NCBI RefSeq assembly: GCF_002688565.1
Contig: NZ_CP024011.1
Span: forward strand, 1,240,001 to 1,304,000
Origin: Acinetobacter sp. LoGeW2-3
Lineage (GTDB): Bacteria > Pseudomonadota > Gammaproteobacteria > Pseudomonadales > Moraxellaceae
Reading direction: 5' to 3'
DNA: 64,000 nucleotides
Part shown: in pieces, positions 26,778 through 35,793 of the stretch
Numbering within the stretch: position 1 is the stretch's first letter
Layout: the number at the start of each line of letters is the position of its first letter
Made by a program: the position numbers and the translations under genes
Notes under the pieces: model-generated
Told to the model about the DNA's origin: nothing
What the model saw: the letters and a program-made list of their open reading frames with translations, nothing else
The model's database searches: none

Positions 26778-27416
26778 TTAAGCCATTTTGTTCTTTTTCA
26801 GCTTTTGCTGAATAAAGCCAAAGATACCTGGCAATACACTGATAATGATGATACCGAAGATCAGATGGGTAAAGTTATCTTTCACGATTGGCATATTGCC
26901 AAACAGATAACCCAGAATCACAAATGAGCTGATCCACAAAAAAGCGCCAATCACGTTATAGCTCAGGAAGAATTTGTAATTCATGCTGCCAGCACCGGCT
27001 ACGAAAGGTGCAAAGGTACGGGCAAAAGGCACAAAACGGGCAAAAATAATGGTTTTACCGCCATGTTTAGCAAAGAACTGCTGTGTCGCTAACAGATGCT
27101 TTTTATTAATAAAGCGCGATTCAATTTCAAAGACACGTGGTCCAATAAACTTGCCGATATGATAGTTCAGGGTATCGCCTAATGCTGCTGCAAGGAATAG
27201 AAGTGGAATCAGTACCCATGGATCCATAGCACCCGTTGAAGCTGCCAATGCACCTGCAGCAAATAACAAACTGTCGCCCGGCAGGAATGGCATCACCACC
27301 AGTCCCGTTTCTACAAAGATAATCAGGAAAAGAATTGCATAAATCCACACCCCATAATTGGTGATGAATTCAAGCAGGTGGTCATCTACGTGTAGGATAA
27401 AATCAAGCAGTTCCAT
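26778..27416 (-). CDS. dedA: DedA-family membrane protein
   Basis: Integral membrane protein of the DedA/Tvp38 family, implicated in undecaprenyl-phosphate or phospholipid recycling and membrane-potential homeostasis (family knowledge). The 212-residue protein shows VETGLVVMPFLPGDSLLFAAG near 36-56 (the E-x-PGD motif), GDTLNYHIGKFIG, and FFAKHGGKTIIFARFVPFARTFAPFVAG near 113-140 with the family's R-F-x-P-x-x-R arginines. The C-terminus is a basic KKNK tail. Convergent with lysE. Confidence 0.92.
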   Translation of the reverse strand: MELLDFILHVDDHLLEFITNYGVWIYAILFLIIFVETGLVVMPFLPGDSLLFAAGALAASTGAMDPWVLIPLLFLAAALGDTLNYHIGKFIGPRVFEIESRFINKKHLLATQQFFAKHGGKTIIFARFVPFARTFAPFVAGAGSMNYKFFLSYNVIGAFLWISSFVILGYLFGNMPIVKDNFTHLIFGIIIISVLPGIFGFIQQKLKKNKMA

Positions 27417-27611
27417 GGGACCAGTACAAGCAAAAGTGTGCTGAAATGCTAACAGTCCAGGACCGGAAAGTCAGTACCAAAACATAAATAAATTGCCGAC
27501 TGAACCATGAAATTTTTAACAATAATTTAGCTTACAAATTATTTTTGAAGCCGCTGAAAAACAGGCATAGCATGGATACGCCATTAAAATAAAAACCAAT
27601 AGGTGACTCCC

Positions 27612-28052
27612 ATGCTTAATCCCGATTTGACCTTACAAAAAATCTTCCTCACGCCCACTACTGAAGCCCTGATTAATCTGGTGGCGCGTGTACTTACTTC
27701 CTTTATCTTCCTCGGTTCAGCCTGGATGAAAATCCAGAATTACGATGCCACAGCAGGCTATATGGAATCATTTAATGTGCCCAGTGAATTGCTACCACTC
27801 AGTATTCTTCTTGTTGGAGGTGGCGGGTTAGCAATCCTGTTCGGCTTTCAGGCACGTATAGCGGCACTGGCTTTAGCAGCCTTTACCTTTATCTGTGGTT
27901 TTATTTTTCATGGTGCTGAGGAAGAGATTATTCACCTGATGAAAAATATTGCCATGACCGGTGGTCTGTTATTCCTGTTTCTGCACGGTGCAGGGCGTTT
28001 TAGCCTGGACTATCTGATGACGCGCAATACTGGGCCGCAACATAGAATTTAA
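27612..28052 (+). CDS. DoxX-family membrane protein
   Basis: 146-residue membrane protein with four predicted helices; the ARVLTSFIFLGSAWMKIQNY and FNVPSELLPLSILLVGGGGLAILFG parts match the DoxX family (YphA-like inner-membrane proteins). ATG 27612 has AGGTGA five bases upstream; a GTG at 27603 is also in frame. Family members often associate with redox or thiol stress proteins but the function is not settled. It stands alone, with an AT-rich 185-base gap between it and dedA. Confidence 0.8.
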   Translation: MLNPDLTLQKIFLTPTTEALINLVARVLTSFIFLGSAWMKIQNYDATAGYMESFNVPSELLPLSILLVGGGGLAILFGFQARIAALALAAFTFICGFIFHGAEEEIIHLMKNIAMTGGLLFLFLHGAGRFSLDYLMTRNTGPQHRI

Positions 28053-28091
28053 GTCTTCATAACTGGATATATAACGAATCGCAGAGCTTAT

Positions 28092-28108
28092 AGCTTCGCT
28101 GCGAAGCT
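28092..28108. repeat. Perfect 8-base inverted repeat
   Basis: AGCTTCGC-T-GCGAAGCT, between the DoxX gene and the first BOF gene. No T run follows, so it is a poor terminator. Its core resembles the hairpin after guaA (30933) with the arms in reverse order. Confidence 0.5.
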
Positions 28109-28157
28109 GTGTAGATATTTTCTTAGATCCTTAAATAAGTAGAAGTAGGACTAAAAA

Positions 28158-28520
28158 ATGAATAAATATATGATTTTGAGTGCATTGCTTACTATTGCCA
28201 GCCTATCCCTCTGGGCAAAAACAGATGAAGATATTTTTAATGAGGCGAAAACCAATGTAGTCAGCATTGCGCAGGCCAAAGAGCTGAATGATGAGACAGG
28301 CGTGACCCTAAATGGTCAGATCGTCAGACAACTCGCGACGCAAAGCGATGAGTTCGAACTCAAAGATAAAACCGGTTCAATTATTATTGAGGTTGATGAT
28401 GATCAATGGAAACCTTTACGTCTGAAAGCCGGTGATCACGTCCGCATTTTGGGTGAAGTCGATACCCATAGTGATGAACCGACTGATATTGATGTGATTC
28501 AGATTGAGAGAGTGAAATAA
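28158..28520 (+). CDS. BOF (OB-fold) stress-tolerance periplasmic protein, YgiW/YdeI family, copy 1
   Basis: 120-residue secreted protein with an N-terminal signal peptide (MNKYMILSALLTIASLSLWA) and a single OB-fold: TLNGQIVRQLATQSDEFELKD, GSIIIEVDDDQWKP and LKAGDHVRILGEVD. YgiW/YdeI proteins bind cationic ligands and protect against peptides or peroxide in enterics (family knowledge). It is followed by a terminator at 28533 and then a second, diverged copy. The acidic composition after the signal peptide is typical. Confidence 0.87.
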   Translation: MNKYMILSALLTIASLSLWAKTDEDIFNEAKTNVVSIAQAKELNDETGVTLNGQIVRQLATQSDEFELKDKTGSIIIEVDDDQWKPLRLKAGDHVRILGEVDTHSDEPTDIDVIQIERVK

Positions 28521-28532
28521 AACCAGTCTTGA

Positions 28533-28559
28533 AAGCCCTGTACGCGGGCAGGGTTTTTC
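28533..28559 (+). terminator. Terminator between the two BOF genes
   Basis: AGCCCTG and CAGGGTT pair (with one G-T) around an eight-base loop and are followed by TTTT. Confidence 0.65.
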
Positions 28560-28674
28560 TACAAAAATATATTTATTACTGCATTTTTCAACAGAGCAAT
28601 AACTTAAAAACCGCATACAAAATGAACTAGATTTGTTTCAATAATCCTGATGAAACTACATAGTGGAATCAATC

Positions 28675-29073
28675 ATGAAGCAAATGTTATTGGTTGTATT
28701 TCTCACCAGTACCATGTTTGCTACCGCATCTTGGGCCGGACAGCGTGAAGCTGAAATGTTAAGGAACGTGGCTCAAAATACAGTGAGTGTTGCGCAAGCA
28801 AAACAACTGGCAGATGAAACGGCGGTCACCTTATCAGGTGTCATTGTTAAACGAATAAGAGGTGATCATTTTAAATTTAAGGATGGGAGTGGATCTATCG
28901 AAATCGATGTAGATGATGAGGTGTGGAAACCGATTCATTTAAAAGCAGGTGATCAGGTCAACATTATGGGTGAAGTTGATACCCAAAGTGATAAATCAAC
29001 GATTATTGATGTCGAGAAACTGGAAAAAATATCAGGTAGTAAAGAGCAATGGCAGTGGTATAACCAGCATTAA
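28675..29073 (+). CDS. BOF (OB-fold) stress-tolerance periplasmic protein, copy 2
   Basis: 132-residue paralogue of the protein at 28158, starting at ATG 28675 (signal peptide MKQMLLVVFLTSTMFATASWA). The frame opens from 28663 but that adds four residues ahead of the signal. The OB-fold core is conserved (TLSGVIVKRIRGDHFKFKD, GSIEIDVDDEVWKP, LKAGDQVNIMGEVD), followed by a longer C-terminal tail (EKISGSKEQWQWYNQH). About half of the core positions match copy 1, so this is an old duplication, each copy with its own transcription signals. Confidence 0.85.
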   Translation: MKQMLLVVFLTSTMFATASWAGQREAEMLRNVAQNTVSVAQAKQLADETAVTLSGVIVKRIRGDHFKFKDGSGSIEIDVDDEVWKPIHLKAGDQVNIMGEVDTQSDKSTIIDVEKLEKISGSKEQWQWYNQH

Positions 29074-29142
29074 TACATGATAAGCGCTGGAAGCAAAGTC
29101 TGATTTCTCCGATTTAATCACAATATAAAATTCTTCAAAGAC

Positions 29143-29174
29143 GATATCCTCTATTCTGGTCAGTGGAGGATATC
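29143..29174. repeat. Inverted repeat upstream of guaA
   Basis: GATATCCTC and GAGGATATC are perfect 9-base arms 14 bases apart, with no T run. It lies between the second BOF gene and guaA; function unknown. Confidence 0.45.
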
Positions 29175-29353
29175 CAGAACTGAATAATACAATAATCATC
29201 CTATCCAAACTGTTTTGAAATGAGTATTTCATTCTTCCAGAATCATAATCCGATCAAGTAAATATCAACACTGCGCGAATAGTGTGCTTAATGCATCGAA
29301 AAATGATAGAATACGGCGCTTATCTTTCGTTTGCCTTTCTATAGTTGTTTGTC

Positions 29354-30922
29354 ATGACTACCAATACTCAAATCACTGAAGATCGTATCCTGATTTTGGA
29401 TTTCGGTTCTCAATATAGTCAGTTGATTGCGCGTCGCGTACGTGAATCTGGCGTATATTCTGAAATGTTTGCCTATGACATGTCTGAAGAAGACATTCGT
29501 GCATTTAATCCAAACGGTATCATCCTGTCTGGTGGTCCTGAGAGCGTACACGAAGAAGGTAGCCCACGCGCACCTGAAGTGGTATTCAACTTGGGCGTTC
29601 CTGTATTGGGTATTTGCTACGGTCTGCAAACCATGTCTGCACAACTTGGCGGTAAGGTTGAGCCAGGTACAGTACATGAATTCGGTTATGCTGAAGTAGA
29701 CATTCAAATCCGTGATGGTCTTATTGGCGATCTTGAAGATTCAGCAGACAAATTGAAAGTCTGGATGAGCCACGGTGACAAAGTGACTCAAATTCCAGAA
29801 GGCTTCCAGATTACTGCCAGCACACCAAGCTGCCCAGTGGCAATGGTGTCTGATGAAAAACGCCGTTTCTATGGTATTCAGTTCCACCCAGAAGTAACGC
29901 ATACTGCTAAAGGTAAAGAGTTACTGTCTAACTTCGTTCACAACATCTGTGGTTGCCGCAGCTTGTGGAACTCTGAAAACATCATCGACCTACGTGTTCA
30001 ACAACTTCGTGAACAGATTGGTGACCAAAAAGTACTTCTAGGTCTTTCTGGCGGTGTGGATTCATCTGTTGTTGCTGCGCTGTTACACCGTGCGATTGGT
30101 GACCAATTGACATGTGTATTCGTGGACAATGGTCTTCTTCGTTTGAACGAAGGCGAACAAGTGATGGACATGTTTGCGAAAAACATGGGTATCCGTGTGA
30201 TTCGTGCTGATGCTGAAGAGCGTTTCTTGACTGCGCTTGCTGGTGAAGTTGATCCAGAGAAAAAACGTAAAATCATCGGTCGTGAATTCATTGAAGTATT
30301 CGCTGAAGAAGCACGTAAGCTTGATGGCGTGAACTTCCTTGCTCAAGGTACGATTTACCCTGACGTGATCGAATCTGCTGCAAGCAAACAAGGTAAAGCA
30401 CACGTGATTAAATCGCACCATAACGTGGGAGGTTTACCAGAAGATTTAGCGTTTGAACTGGTTGAACCAATCCGTGACCTGTTCAAAGATGAAGTACGTA
30501 AATTGGGTACTACTTTAGGTCTTCCTTTTGAAATGCTTTACCGTCATCCGTTCCCAGGCCCAGGTCTAGGTGTTCGTATTCTGGGTGAAGTAAAGAAAGA
30601 ATATGCTGACATTCTTCGTTTGGCTGATGACATCTTTATGCAAGAGCTTCGTGCAAGTGGCTGGTATGATAAAACTGCTCAAGCATTCGCGGTATTCCAA
30701 CCAGTAAAATCTGTGGGTGTCGTAGGTGATGGTCGTCGTTATGCATGGGTCATCGCGCTTCGTGCGGTTGAAACTGTCGACTTCATGACTGCACGTTTTG
30801 CTCATCTTCCATACGAGCTGGTAGACAAAATCTCGACTCGTATCATGAATGAAATTGCTGAAGTTTCACGTGTGGTGTATGACGTTTCTTCTAAACCACC
30901 TGCAACAATTGAATGGGAGTAA
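29354..30922 (+). CDS. guaA: GMP synthase (glutamine-hydrolysing)
   Basis: Cytoplasmic enzyme that aminates XMP to GMP using glutamine and ATP. The 522-residue protein has the class I glutamine amidotransferase domain first: [20 protein letters not shown] near 10-30, [17 protein letters not shown] with catalytic Cys near 86, and QFHPEVTHT near 180. The ATP pyrophosphatase domain follows with [17 protein letters not shown] near 230 (P-loop SGGVDSS), then the GMP synthase C-terminal domain ending [11 protein letters not shown] 29354 (MTTNTQ) is used; the frame opens at an in-frame TTG nine bases earlier. A 280-base gap upstream contains an inverted repeat and a plausible TAGAAT -10 sequence. 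Confidence 0.98.
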   Translation: MTTNTQITEDRILILDFGSQYSQLIARRVRESGVYSEMFAYDMSEEDIRAFNPNGIILSGGPESVHEEGSPRAPEVVFNLGVPVLGICYGLQTMSAQLGGKVEPGTVHEFGYAEVDIQIRDGLIGDLEDSADKLKVWMSHGDKVTQIPEGFQITASTPSCPVAMVSDEKRRFYGIQFHPEVTHTAKGKELLSNFVHNICGCRSLWNSENIIDLRVQQLREQIGDQKVLLGLSGGVDSSVVAALLHRAIGDQLTCVFVDNGLLRLNEGEQVMDMFAKNMGIRVIRADAEERFLTALAGEVDPEKKRKIIGREFIEVFAEEARKLDGVNFLAQGTIYPDVIESAASKQGKAHVIKSHHNVGGLPEDLAFELVEPIRDLFKDEVRKLGTTLGLPFEMLYRHPFPGPGLGVRILGEVKKEYADILRLADDIFMQELRASGWYDKTAQAFAVFQPVKSVGVVGDGRRYAWVIALRAVETVDFMTARFAHLPYELVDKISTRIMNEIAEVSRVVYDVSSKPPATIEWE

Positions 30923-30960
30923 AACTGGGCTTTCACGAAGCGCTGCTTCGTGCCAGTTTT
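30921..30960 (+). terminator. Hairpin after guaA
   Basis: CACGAAGC-GCT-GCTTCGTG is a perfect 8-base stem, flanked by AACTGG and CCAGTT that extend it, ending in TTTT. Probable first terminator of guaA. Confidence 0.7.
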
Positions 30961-31009
30961 ACGCCGAGAACTATGTTCGAGGCTATTCAGGATGACCTGA
31001 ATACTCAAT

Positions 31010-31039
31010 AAAAAAAAGAGCGCCCCGGCGCTCTTTTTT
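31010..31039. terminator. Strong bidirectional terminator between guaA and the diguanylate cyclase gene
   Basis: AAAAAAGAGCGCC-CC-GGCGCTCTTTTTT, a 13-bp perfect stem with A and T runs on both sides; ends transcripts from both convergent genes. Confidence 0.92.
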
Positions 31040-31048
31040 ATATCTTTG

Positions 31049-32299
31049 TCATTCTCCAGCCACTTTGATATTTCGGTCATTACTCCAGGAACCTTGCATT
31101 TGCGGCTCTACATTAGGACTAATGAAAGGATCATATTGCTCAACCCGATTGCGTCCATTGGCTTTGGCCTGATATAGGGCGATATCCGCCTGTTTAATTG
31201 AAGAATGTAAGTCTGTTTCACAGGTTTCTACAATCGTAGCACCCACTGAAATGGTGAACTTTAATAGCTGACCTTGAGTAAGAATGACTTCAGTTTGCTC
31301 AATCCGCTGTCTTAAACGATCAGCAATTTTCAGTGCATCATCCAGATGCGTATCCGGGAGCAGGGCAACAAACTCTTCTCCGCCGTAGCGTGCCAAAATA
31401 TCAGTATTTCGCATTTCACTTCGTGCAGTTTCCGCAATGATTTGCAGTACCTGATCCCCCACATCATGCCCATAGTTATCATTAATCTTTTTAAAATGAT
31501 CGACGTCAAACACAATCAATGAACTTGGATTTGGTGTTACTTCTTCATGTGTATTTGTCACATGTTGCTGAGCCAAATATTCAAAGAAGCGACGGTTATT
31601 TAATCCTGTCAAAGAATCAGTATGCGCCATATGCTCAAAAGCCTGACGGTTATACTCGTTCAAGGTATGTTGTAAAAATACAACCCGAGATTTAAGCGTC
31701 GAATTCCAGCTGATATAGATACTAAAACTCAGTACCGGAAGATAGATCAGCGAAAATAGAACCAGCTGTTGCAGATCACCTTTGATATTGAAATACACAC
31801 CGATATAGATCATCAGGGTAATCAAGGCAGATGTAATCAGCGATGGTTTAAAATGCACATGCACACTCAAATTGGCCAGCACAATAAAGACCAGAGAGGC
31901 ATATTGGTAAATAAGGGTGTAAGGGCTTTCAGACTGGTTTAAATTAAAAAACCAGACTGCACTGGCACCAATAATCGAAGAGGGCAGTAACAGATCAAAT
32001 AATGGTAAATTCTTGCTGTGTTGGTATATCCAAACCGTGATCAGGAGCATGACAGCAGTAAAACCAAGTTTGGTCACGAGTAACTGGGTATGAACGTCAC
32101 GCAGTACATATATATCGGCAAGGGTATAAGAAGCATAAGCAAACTGGGCAAATAGATTGACTTGCAGCAGATACCTGAGGTGCAGCTTTTTCTGATGGGA
32201 ATAATAGGCAGATTTTAAGGTACGAGGAATCCGCACCAGAGGATCTTTAAGAGCCTGCTGAATCAGAAGGCGTGAATCCTTATGATATTCTTGTGGCAT
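31049..32299 (-). CDS. Membrane-anchored diguanylate cyclase (GGDEF)
   Basis: Makes cyclic di-GMP from two GTP. The 416-residue protein has a basic N-terminal 50 residues, five or six hydrophobic helices (about 55-215) and a C-terminal GGDEF domain: TDSLTGLNNRRFFEYL, DVDHFKKINDNYGHDVGDQVLQ, and the active-site GGEEF near residue 333 with the inhibitory I-site RNTD five residues ahead. So it should be active and product-inhibited. It lies downstream of a paralogue on the same strand with a 203-base gap. The sensed signal is unknown, and the membrane part does not match a MASE domain I recognise. Confidence 0.9.
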   Translation of the reverse strand: MPQEYHKDSRLLIQQALKDPLVRIPRTLKSAYYSHQKKLHLRYLLQVNLFAQFAYASYTLADIYVLRDVHTQLLVTKLGFTAVMLLITVWIYQHSKNLPLFDLLLPSSIIGASAVWFFNLNQSESPYTLIYQYASLVFIVLANLSVHVHFKPSLITSALITLMIYIGVYFNIKGDLQQLVLFSLIYLPVLSFSIYISWNSTLKSRVVFLQHTLNEYNRQAFEHMAHTDSLTGLNNRRFFEYLAQQHVTNTHEEVTPNPSSLIVFDVDHFKKINDNYGHDVGDQVLQIIAETARSEMRNTDILARYGGEEFVALLPDTHLDDALKIADRLRQRIEQTEVILTQGQLLKFTISVGATIVETCETDLHSSIKQADIALYQAKANGRNRVEQYDPFISPNVEPQMQGSWSNDRNIKVAGE

Positions 32300-32502
32300 T
32301 TAGCCTTCCCCATGAGAAAATAAAAGTATCTAAGTCTTAATTTTTTATATGAAATTTATTCTATTCCTCAAAAATGTTTTTTCAAAGTATGGATATAAAA
32401 TAGACATCTTCGGTTACAAATGATTTGAGGTCAAAATTAGCTTTGAGGAGACGGAGAGGTTAAGGATTCCGCATATACCTTAGGTATTTTTCTGTTATTT
32501 TT

Positions 32503-33807
32503 TTATAGCTTGATATATTTTTCAGAATAAAAGTTATTTAAATCAGGATTTAAAGGTAAACTCATATCAGGTCTATAAACCTCAATCCGATTTCGTCCAT
32601 ATTTCTTGGCTGCATAAAGAGCCACATCGGCTTTTTTAATTAGGTCATCCAGATCCTGGGTATGTGATTCCAGTTCAGCAATACCAATCGAAACCGTAAA
32701 TTTCAGTGCAAGCTCGGGTTGAGCATACAGATGCTGCTGCTGAATCGAATTGCGGATACGCTCGGCAATCACCAAAGCATCCTGCAATTGTGTCTCGGAC
32801 AGCAAGATAATAAATTCCTCACCACCAAAGCGCGCCAGCACATCACTATGCCGCATTTCCTTACGTGCAGTATCAGCAATCAACTGTAGCACTCGATCAC
32901 CAACATCATGACCGTAGTTGTCATTAATCTGTTTGAAATGGTCCACATCAAACATCAACAGGCAGGTACTTGAGTATCTTGGCCAGTCATGAATGCAGTT
33001 TTCTGCCAGATTAACGAAATGCCGGCGATTATACAGCTGGGTCAACTCATCAGTATGGGCCAGATTACGCACCATGTGATAATTCCACTCATCCAGTAAT
33101 GTCCGGATAAAGGCACGGCGGGTATGCAGAATATTATTCCAGTTAAAATACAGGCTAAACAGCAGCACAGGGCTAAATACGACGGTAAAGATAAAAGCTT
33201 CTGATAAAGTCATTAGCTGCGTCATCGCCACCAGAACCAGTAAACTAGTCAGGATCGAACAATACAGCGCGGCTTTAAATTGAGCCTTGATGCAAAGATT
33301 AGTAATCAGAATAAAAATAGCGGAAGCATACAAATAGTTCTCTACATGTGGGCTGCTAGAGGAAAGCAGTAACAGAATCCACACGCCTGCATAGATCATG
33401 GTGCCTATCGGTAAGGCCAGATCGAGTATGCGAATGTTCTGGCTGTATTTAAACAGCAGTTCGCAAGCGACCCATCCTGCCAAGACCAAAGTGACTCGGG
33501 TAAGCCCAGCAATCATCATCAGGTCTGGGATAATAAAGATATCGGCAAAGAAATACAGTAAGAACGCCAACAATGCCAGTAAATGGATCTGACGTAGATT
33601 ATGATAATTATATTTATACAGATAGTCATAAAAATGTGACTGGAATTGGACAGGAATACGAGCGTACCGATCCGCAAGTGCATTTTCTAGCACCTGGCGG
33701 TTTTTCAGGTCATTCTCGGAAGGTTGTAACTGTTCCGAAGAATAGGTATTGAAATTCTGCAAGGAAGCCTGCGTATTTGCCTGCATCCTGCCAGCGGCAG
33801 TGGTCAT
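32503..33807 (-). CDS. Membrane-anchored diguanylate cyclase (GGDEF), paralogue
   Basis: 434-residue diguanylate cyclase with the same layout as its neighbour: cytoplasmic N-terminus, about six membrane helices and a GGDEF domain with TDELTQLYNRRHFV, DVDHFKQINDNYGHDVGDRVLQ, an intact GGEEF and I-site RHSD. I chose ATG 33807 (MTTAAGRM) because GGATGGG lies at good spacing. The frame opens up to 33912, and ATG 33819 is a second option; both add residues with no family support. The two proteins likely arose by tandem duplication. It diverges from the pirin gene across the parS-containing gap. Confidence 0.87.
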   Translation of the reverse strand: MTTAAGRMQANTQASLQNFNTYSSEQLQPSENDLKNRQVLENALADRYARIPVQFQSHFYDYLYKYNYHNLRQIHLLALLAFLLYFFADIFIIPDLMMIAGLTRVTLVLAGWVACELLFKYSQNIRILDLALPIGTMIYAGVWILLLLSSSSPHVENYLYASAIFILITNLCIKAQFKAALYCSILTSLLVLVAMTQLMTLSEAFIFTVVFSPVLLFSLYFNWNNILHTRRAFIRTLLDEWNYHMVRNLAHTDELTQLYNRRHFVNLAENCIHDWPRYSSTCLLMFDVDHFKQINDNYGHDVGDRVLQLIADTARKEMRHSDVLARFGGEEFIILLSETQLQDALVIAERIRNSIQQQHLYAQPELALKFTVSIGIAELESHTQDLDDLIKKADVALYAAKKYGRNRIEVYRPDMSLPLNPDLNNFYSEKYIKL

Positions 33808-34296
33808 TTTCCCATCCATTAAAAAATTGCACCTATTATGAGCAAATTTCGGGCGTAGGAATCTATGGTCAATCGGGTAGATTGCGACGCGTGGTAAAGG
33901 AAAAAGTAACAAAACATTTGCTATGTAACAAAAGAGCGCTAAAAGATAGGTAGTATTTAATTAAATTTTTGATTTTAATATATAAAATTATTATTAAATT
34001 CTGTTTCACGTGAAACAATAAGAGGCAATTGTTTGTTGCAGTATGTTTAAACTGCACCTTATTAAAATGAAAAATGCTAAAAATGATGTGGGTAGTCTTT
34101 GCATAATCGTGACACCAAATTTAAGTGTATGCTTGAAGTCTTGAGCACCCATGAAAACAAGAAATCAGATCAAGCACAGATCAGCTAAGTCACATTCAAG
34201 ATTGTCTCAGACATGATAAGCACAATCCTGAAAGCAGCGCTGTTTTTACCGAACTGAATTGCTATGATCTTTAAATCCAGCCGAGTGAGCCAGACC
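33808..34296. other. Intergenic region carrying a parS-type site
   Basis: About 490 bases between the divergent diguanylate cyclase and pirin starts. It is AT-rich on the left half and holds the palindrome at 34002. No other gene or RNA was recognised. Confidence 0.5.
34002..34017. promoter_or_regulatory. parS: parS chromosome-partition site (ParB binding site)
   Basis: TGTTTCACGTGAAACA, a perfect 16-bp palindrome equal to the widely conserved bacterial parS consensus. ParB binds such sites near oriC and spreads along the DNA. It lies in an intergenic gap, and I found only this one in the window. The exact match argues strongly for function. Confidence 0.85.
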
Positions 34297-35244
34297 ATGT
34301 CGAATAATAATGATGTCGAACTTTTTAATTCAGATGACTGCACAAAATATGTTAATCAGTTCATTGCGGAATTTCCTTTGCGCCGTGCTGAAATTGGTCA
34401 GGGGACAGTGATCAAGCGTGCGTTGCCAAGTCGGCATAAACGTATGATCGGAGCATGGTGTTTTCTGGATCATGCGGGGCCGGCGCATTTCCCGCAGGGA
34501 GATGGTCTGGATGTGGGACCGCATCCGCATATTGGTCTGCAGACTTTTACCTGGATGATTGAAGGCACCATGATGCATCATGACAGTCTGGGCAGTGCAC
34601 AGCTGCTACGTCCGCGTCAGGTCAATCTGATGACGGCCGGTTATGGCATTTCCCACTCTGAAGTTGCACCTGATACTGAAACCAAAATGCATGCTGCGCA
34701 GCTCTGGATCGCATTGCCAGATGATATGGTCAATATGGCACCAGCTTTTGATCATTATCCGGAATTACCTGTGGTTGAAGATCAAGGTATAGAGTTCACC
34801 GTACTGGTTGGAGAATATCTCAAGGCAAAATCTCCAGTGAAAGTACATAGTGAATTGCTCGGAGTCGACTTGTATGCAGCAGAGAGCACCCAGGCGGTAT
34901 TACCGCTTCATCCTCAATTTGAATATGGTTTCCTGGCACTGGAAGGGACTGCCAGCATCAACGGGCATGAACTGACCGAAGACAATATGGTGATTCTGGA
35001 ACCGGGTCTGGAACAGGTACAGGTGGAGATTCATGCTAGAAGCCGGGTGCTATTGCTGGGTGGCGAACCTTTTGAAAGTCCGATTTTGCTGTGGTGGAAC
35101 TTTGTTGGTCGGACGACCGAAGAATTGAAAATTGCCCGTGAGCAGTGGATTGCAGAACATGAACGTTTTGGCTCGATTCCTACTTATGAGGGGCCACGAC
35201 TTGAAGCACCTGCTTTCCCGGATCACATGCGTCCTTCAAAATAA
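34297..35244 (+). CDS. Pirin family protein
   Basis: Cupin-fold pirin-like protein of 315 residues (starting at MSNNND). Conserved features: the N-terminal cupin with GPHPHIGLQTFTWMIEG (metal-binding His residues), LMTAGYGISHSEV and the C-terminal cupin with LLLGGEPFESPILLWWNFVGRT. Pirins have been linked to quercetinase activity or transcription cofactors; the bacterial role is open. ATG 34297 follows GAGTGAG; an in-frame ATG at 34264 is an alternative. The next gene, osmC, starts 29 bases downstream behind a strong ribosome site, so both likely share a promoter. Confidence 0.9.
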   Translation: MSNNNDVELFNSDDCTKYVNQFIAEFPLRRAEIGQGTVIKRALPSRHKRMIGAWCFLDHAGPAHFPQGDGLDVGPHPHIGLQTFTWMIEGTMMHHDSLGSAQLLRPRQVNLMTAGYGISHSEVAPDTETKMHAAQLWIALPDDMVNMAPAFDHYPELPVVEDQGIEFTVLVGEYLKAKSPVKVHSELLGVDLYAAESTQAVLPLHPQFEYGFLALEGTASINGHELTEDNMVILEPGLEQVQVEIHARSRVLLLGGEPFESPILLWWNFVGRTTEELKIAREQWIAEHERFGSIPTYEGPRLEAPAFPDHMRPSK

Positions 35245-35273
35245 ATAGATAACAACAAAATAAGGAGGAAGAT

Positions 35274-35672
35274 ATGGCCATTATTGCAAGTGCCCGTGTA
35301 CATAGTTTTGAAGCACCGTGGCAGGGACAGATCAGTCATGGTAAACACCAATATCTGACAGATAAACCGGAAGCTTTTGGCGGTCAGGACAGTGGTCCGG
35401 CACCTTATGATTTTCTGTTAGCTGGCTTGATTTCCTGCACCATGATTACCTTGCGTATGTATGCCAAACATAAAGAACTGGAGCTGGGAGAGTTTCAGGT
35501 CGAAGCCGATTTCTTTACCAATCGCGAAGGACAAGAATGGATTGAACGACGTTTAAGTTTTCAAAGTCCGTTGGATGAAGCATTATAGCTAAAAGTTCTG
35601 GAGATCTGTCAAAAAACACCAGTGACTAAAACTTTGCTACGTAGTCTGGAGATCAAAACCACATTACTTTGA
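35274..35672 (+). pseudogene. osmC: OsmC-family peroxiredoxin gene interrupted by an in-frame amber codon
   Basis: The gene starts at ATG 35274 behind AAGGAGGAAG and reads the OsmC fold: GQDSGPAPYDFLLAGLISCTMITLRMYAKHK (first redox Cys near residue 60). A TAG at 35586-35588 stops it after 104 residues. The same frame then continues without interruption for 27 codons (LKVLEICQKTPVTKTLL, then ending EIKTTLL and TGA at 35670-35672), and that stretch is exactly the normal OsmC C-terminus carrying the second redox Cys (EICQKTPV). So the gene was about 132 codons and is now truncated by one base change, losing half of its dithiol centre. Sequencing error is the main alternative. Confidence 0.82.
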
Positions 35673-35793
35673 ACTTCGCTTATGTAAATAAAGGTAGTTG
35701 AAATGTAATGTAATTCATAAAGCATTTACCGATGCTGGACAGTTTTTGTTATGCTGAAAAGGCAAAAAACCTACAATAACAAAAGAGCCTAAC

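Noticed and set aside
30861..30876. A second parS-like site inside guaA
   Set aside because: TTTCACGTG occurs but the second arm (GTGGTG) does not continue the palindrome.
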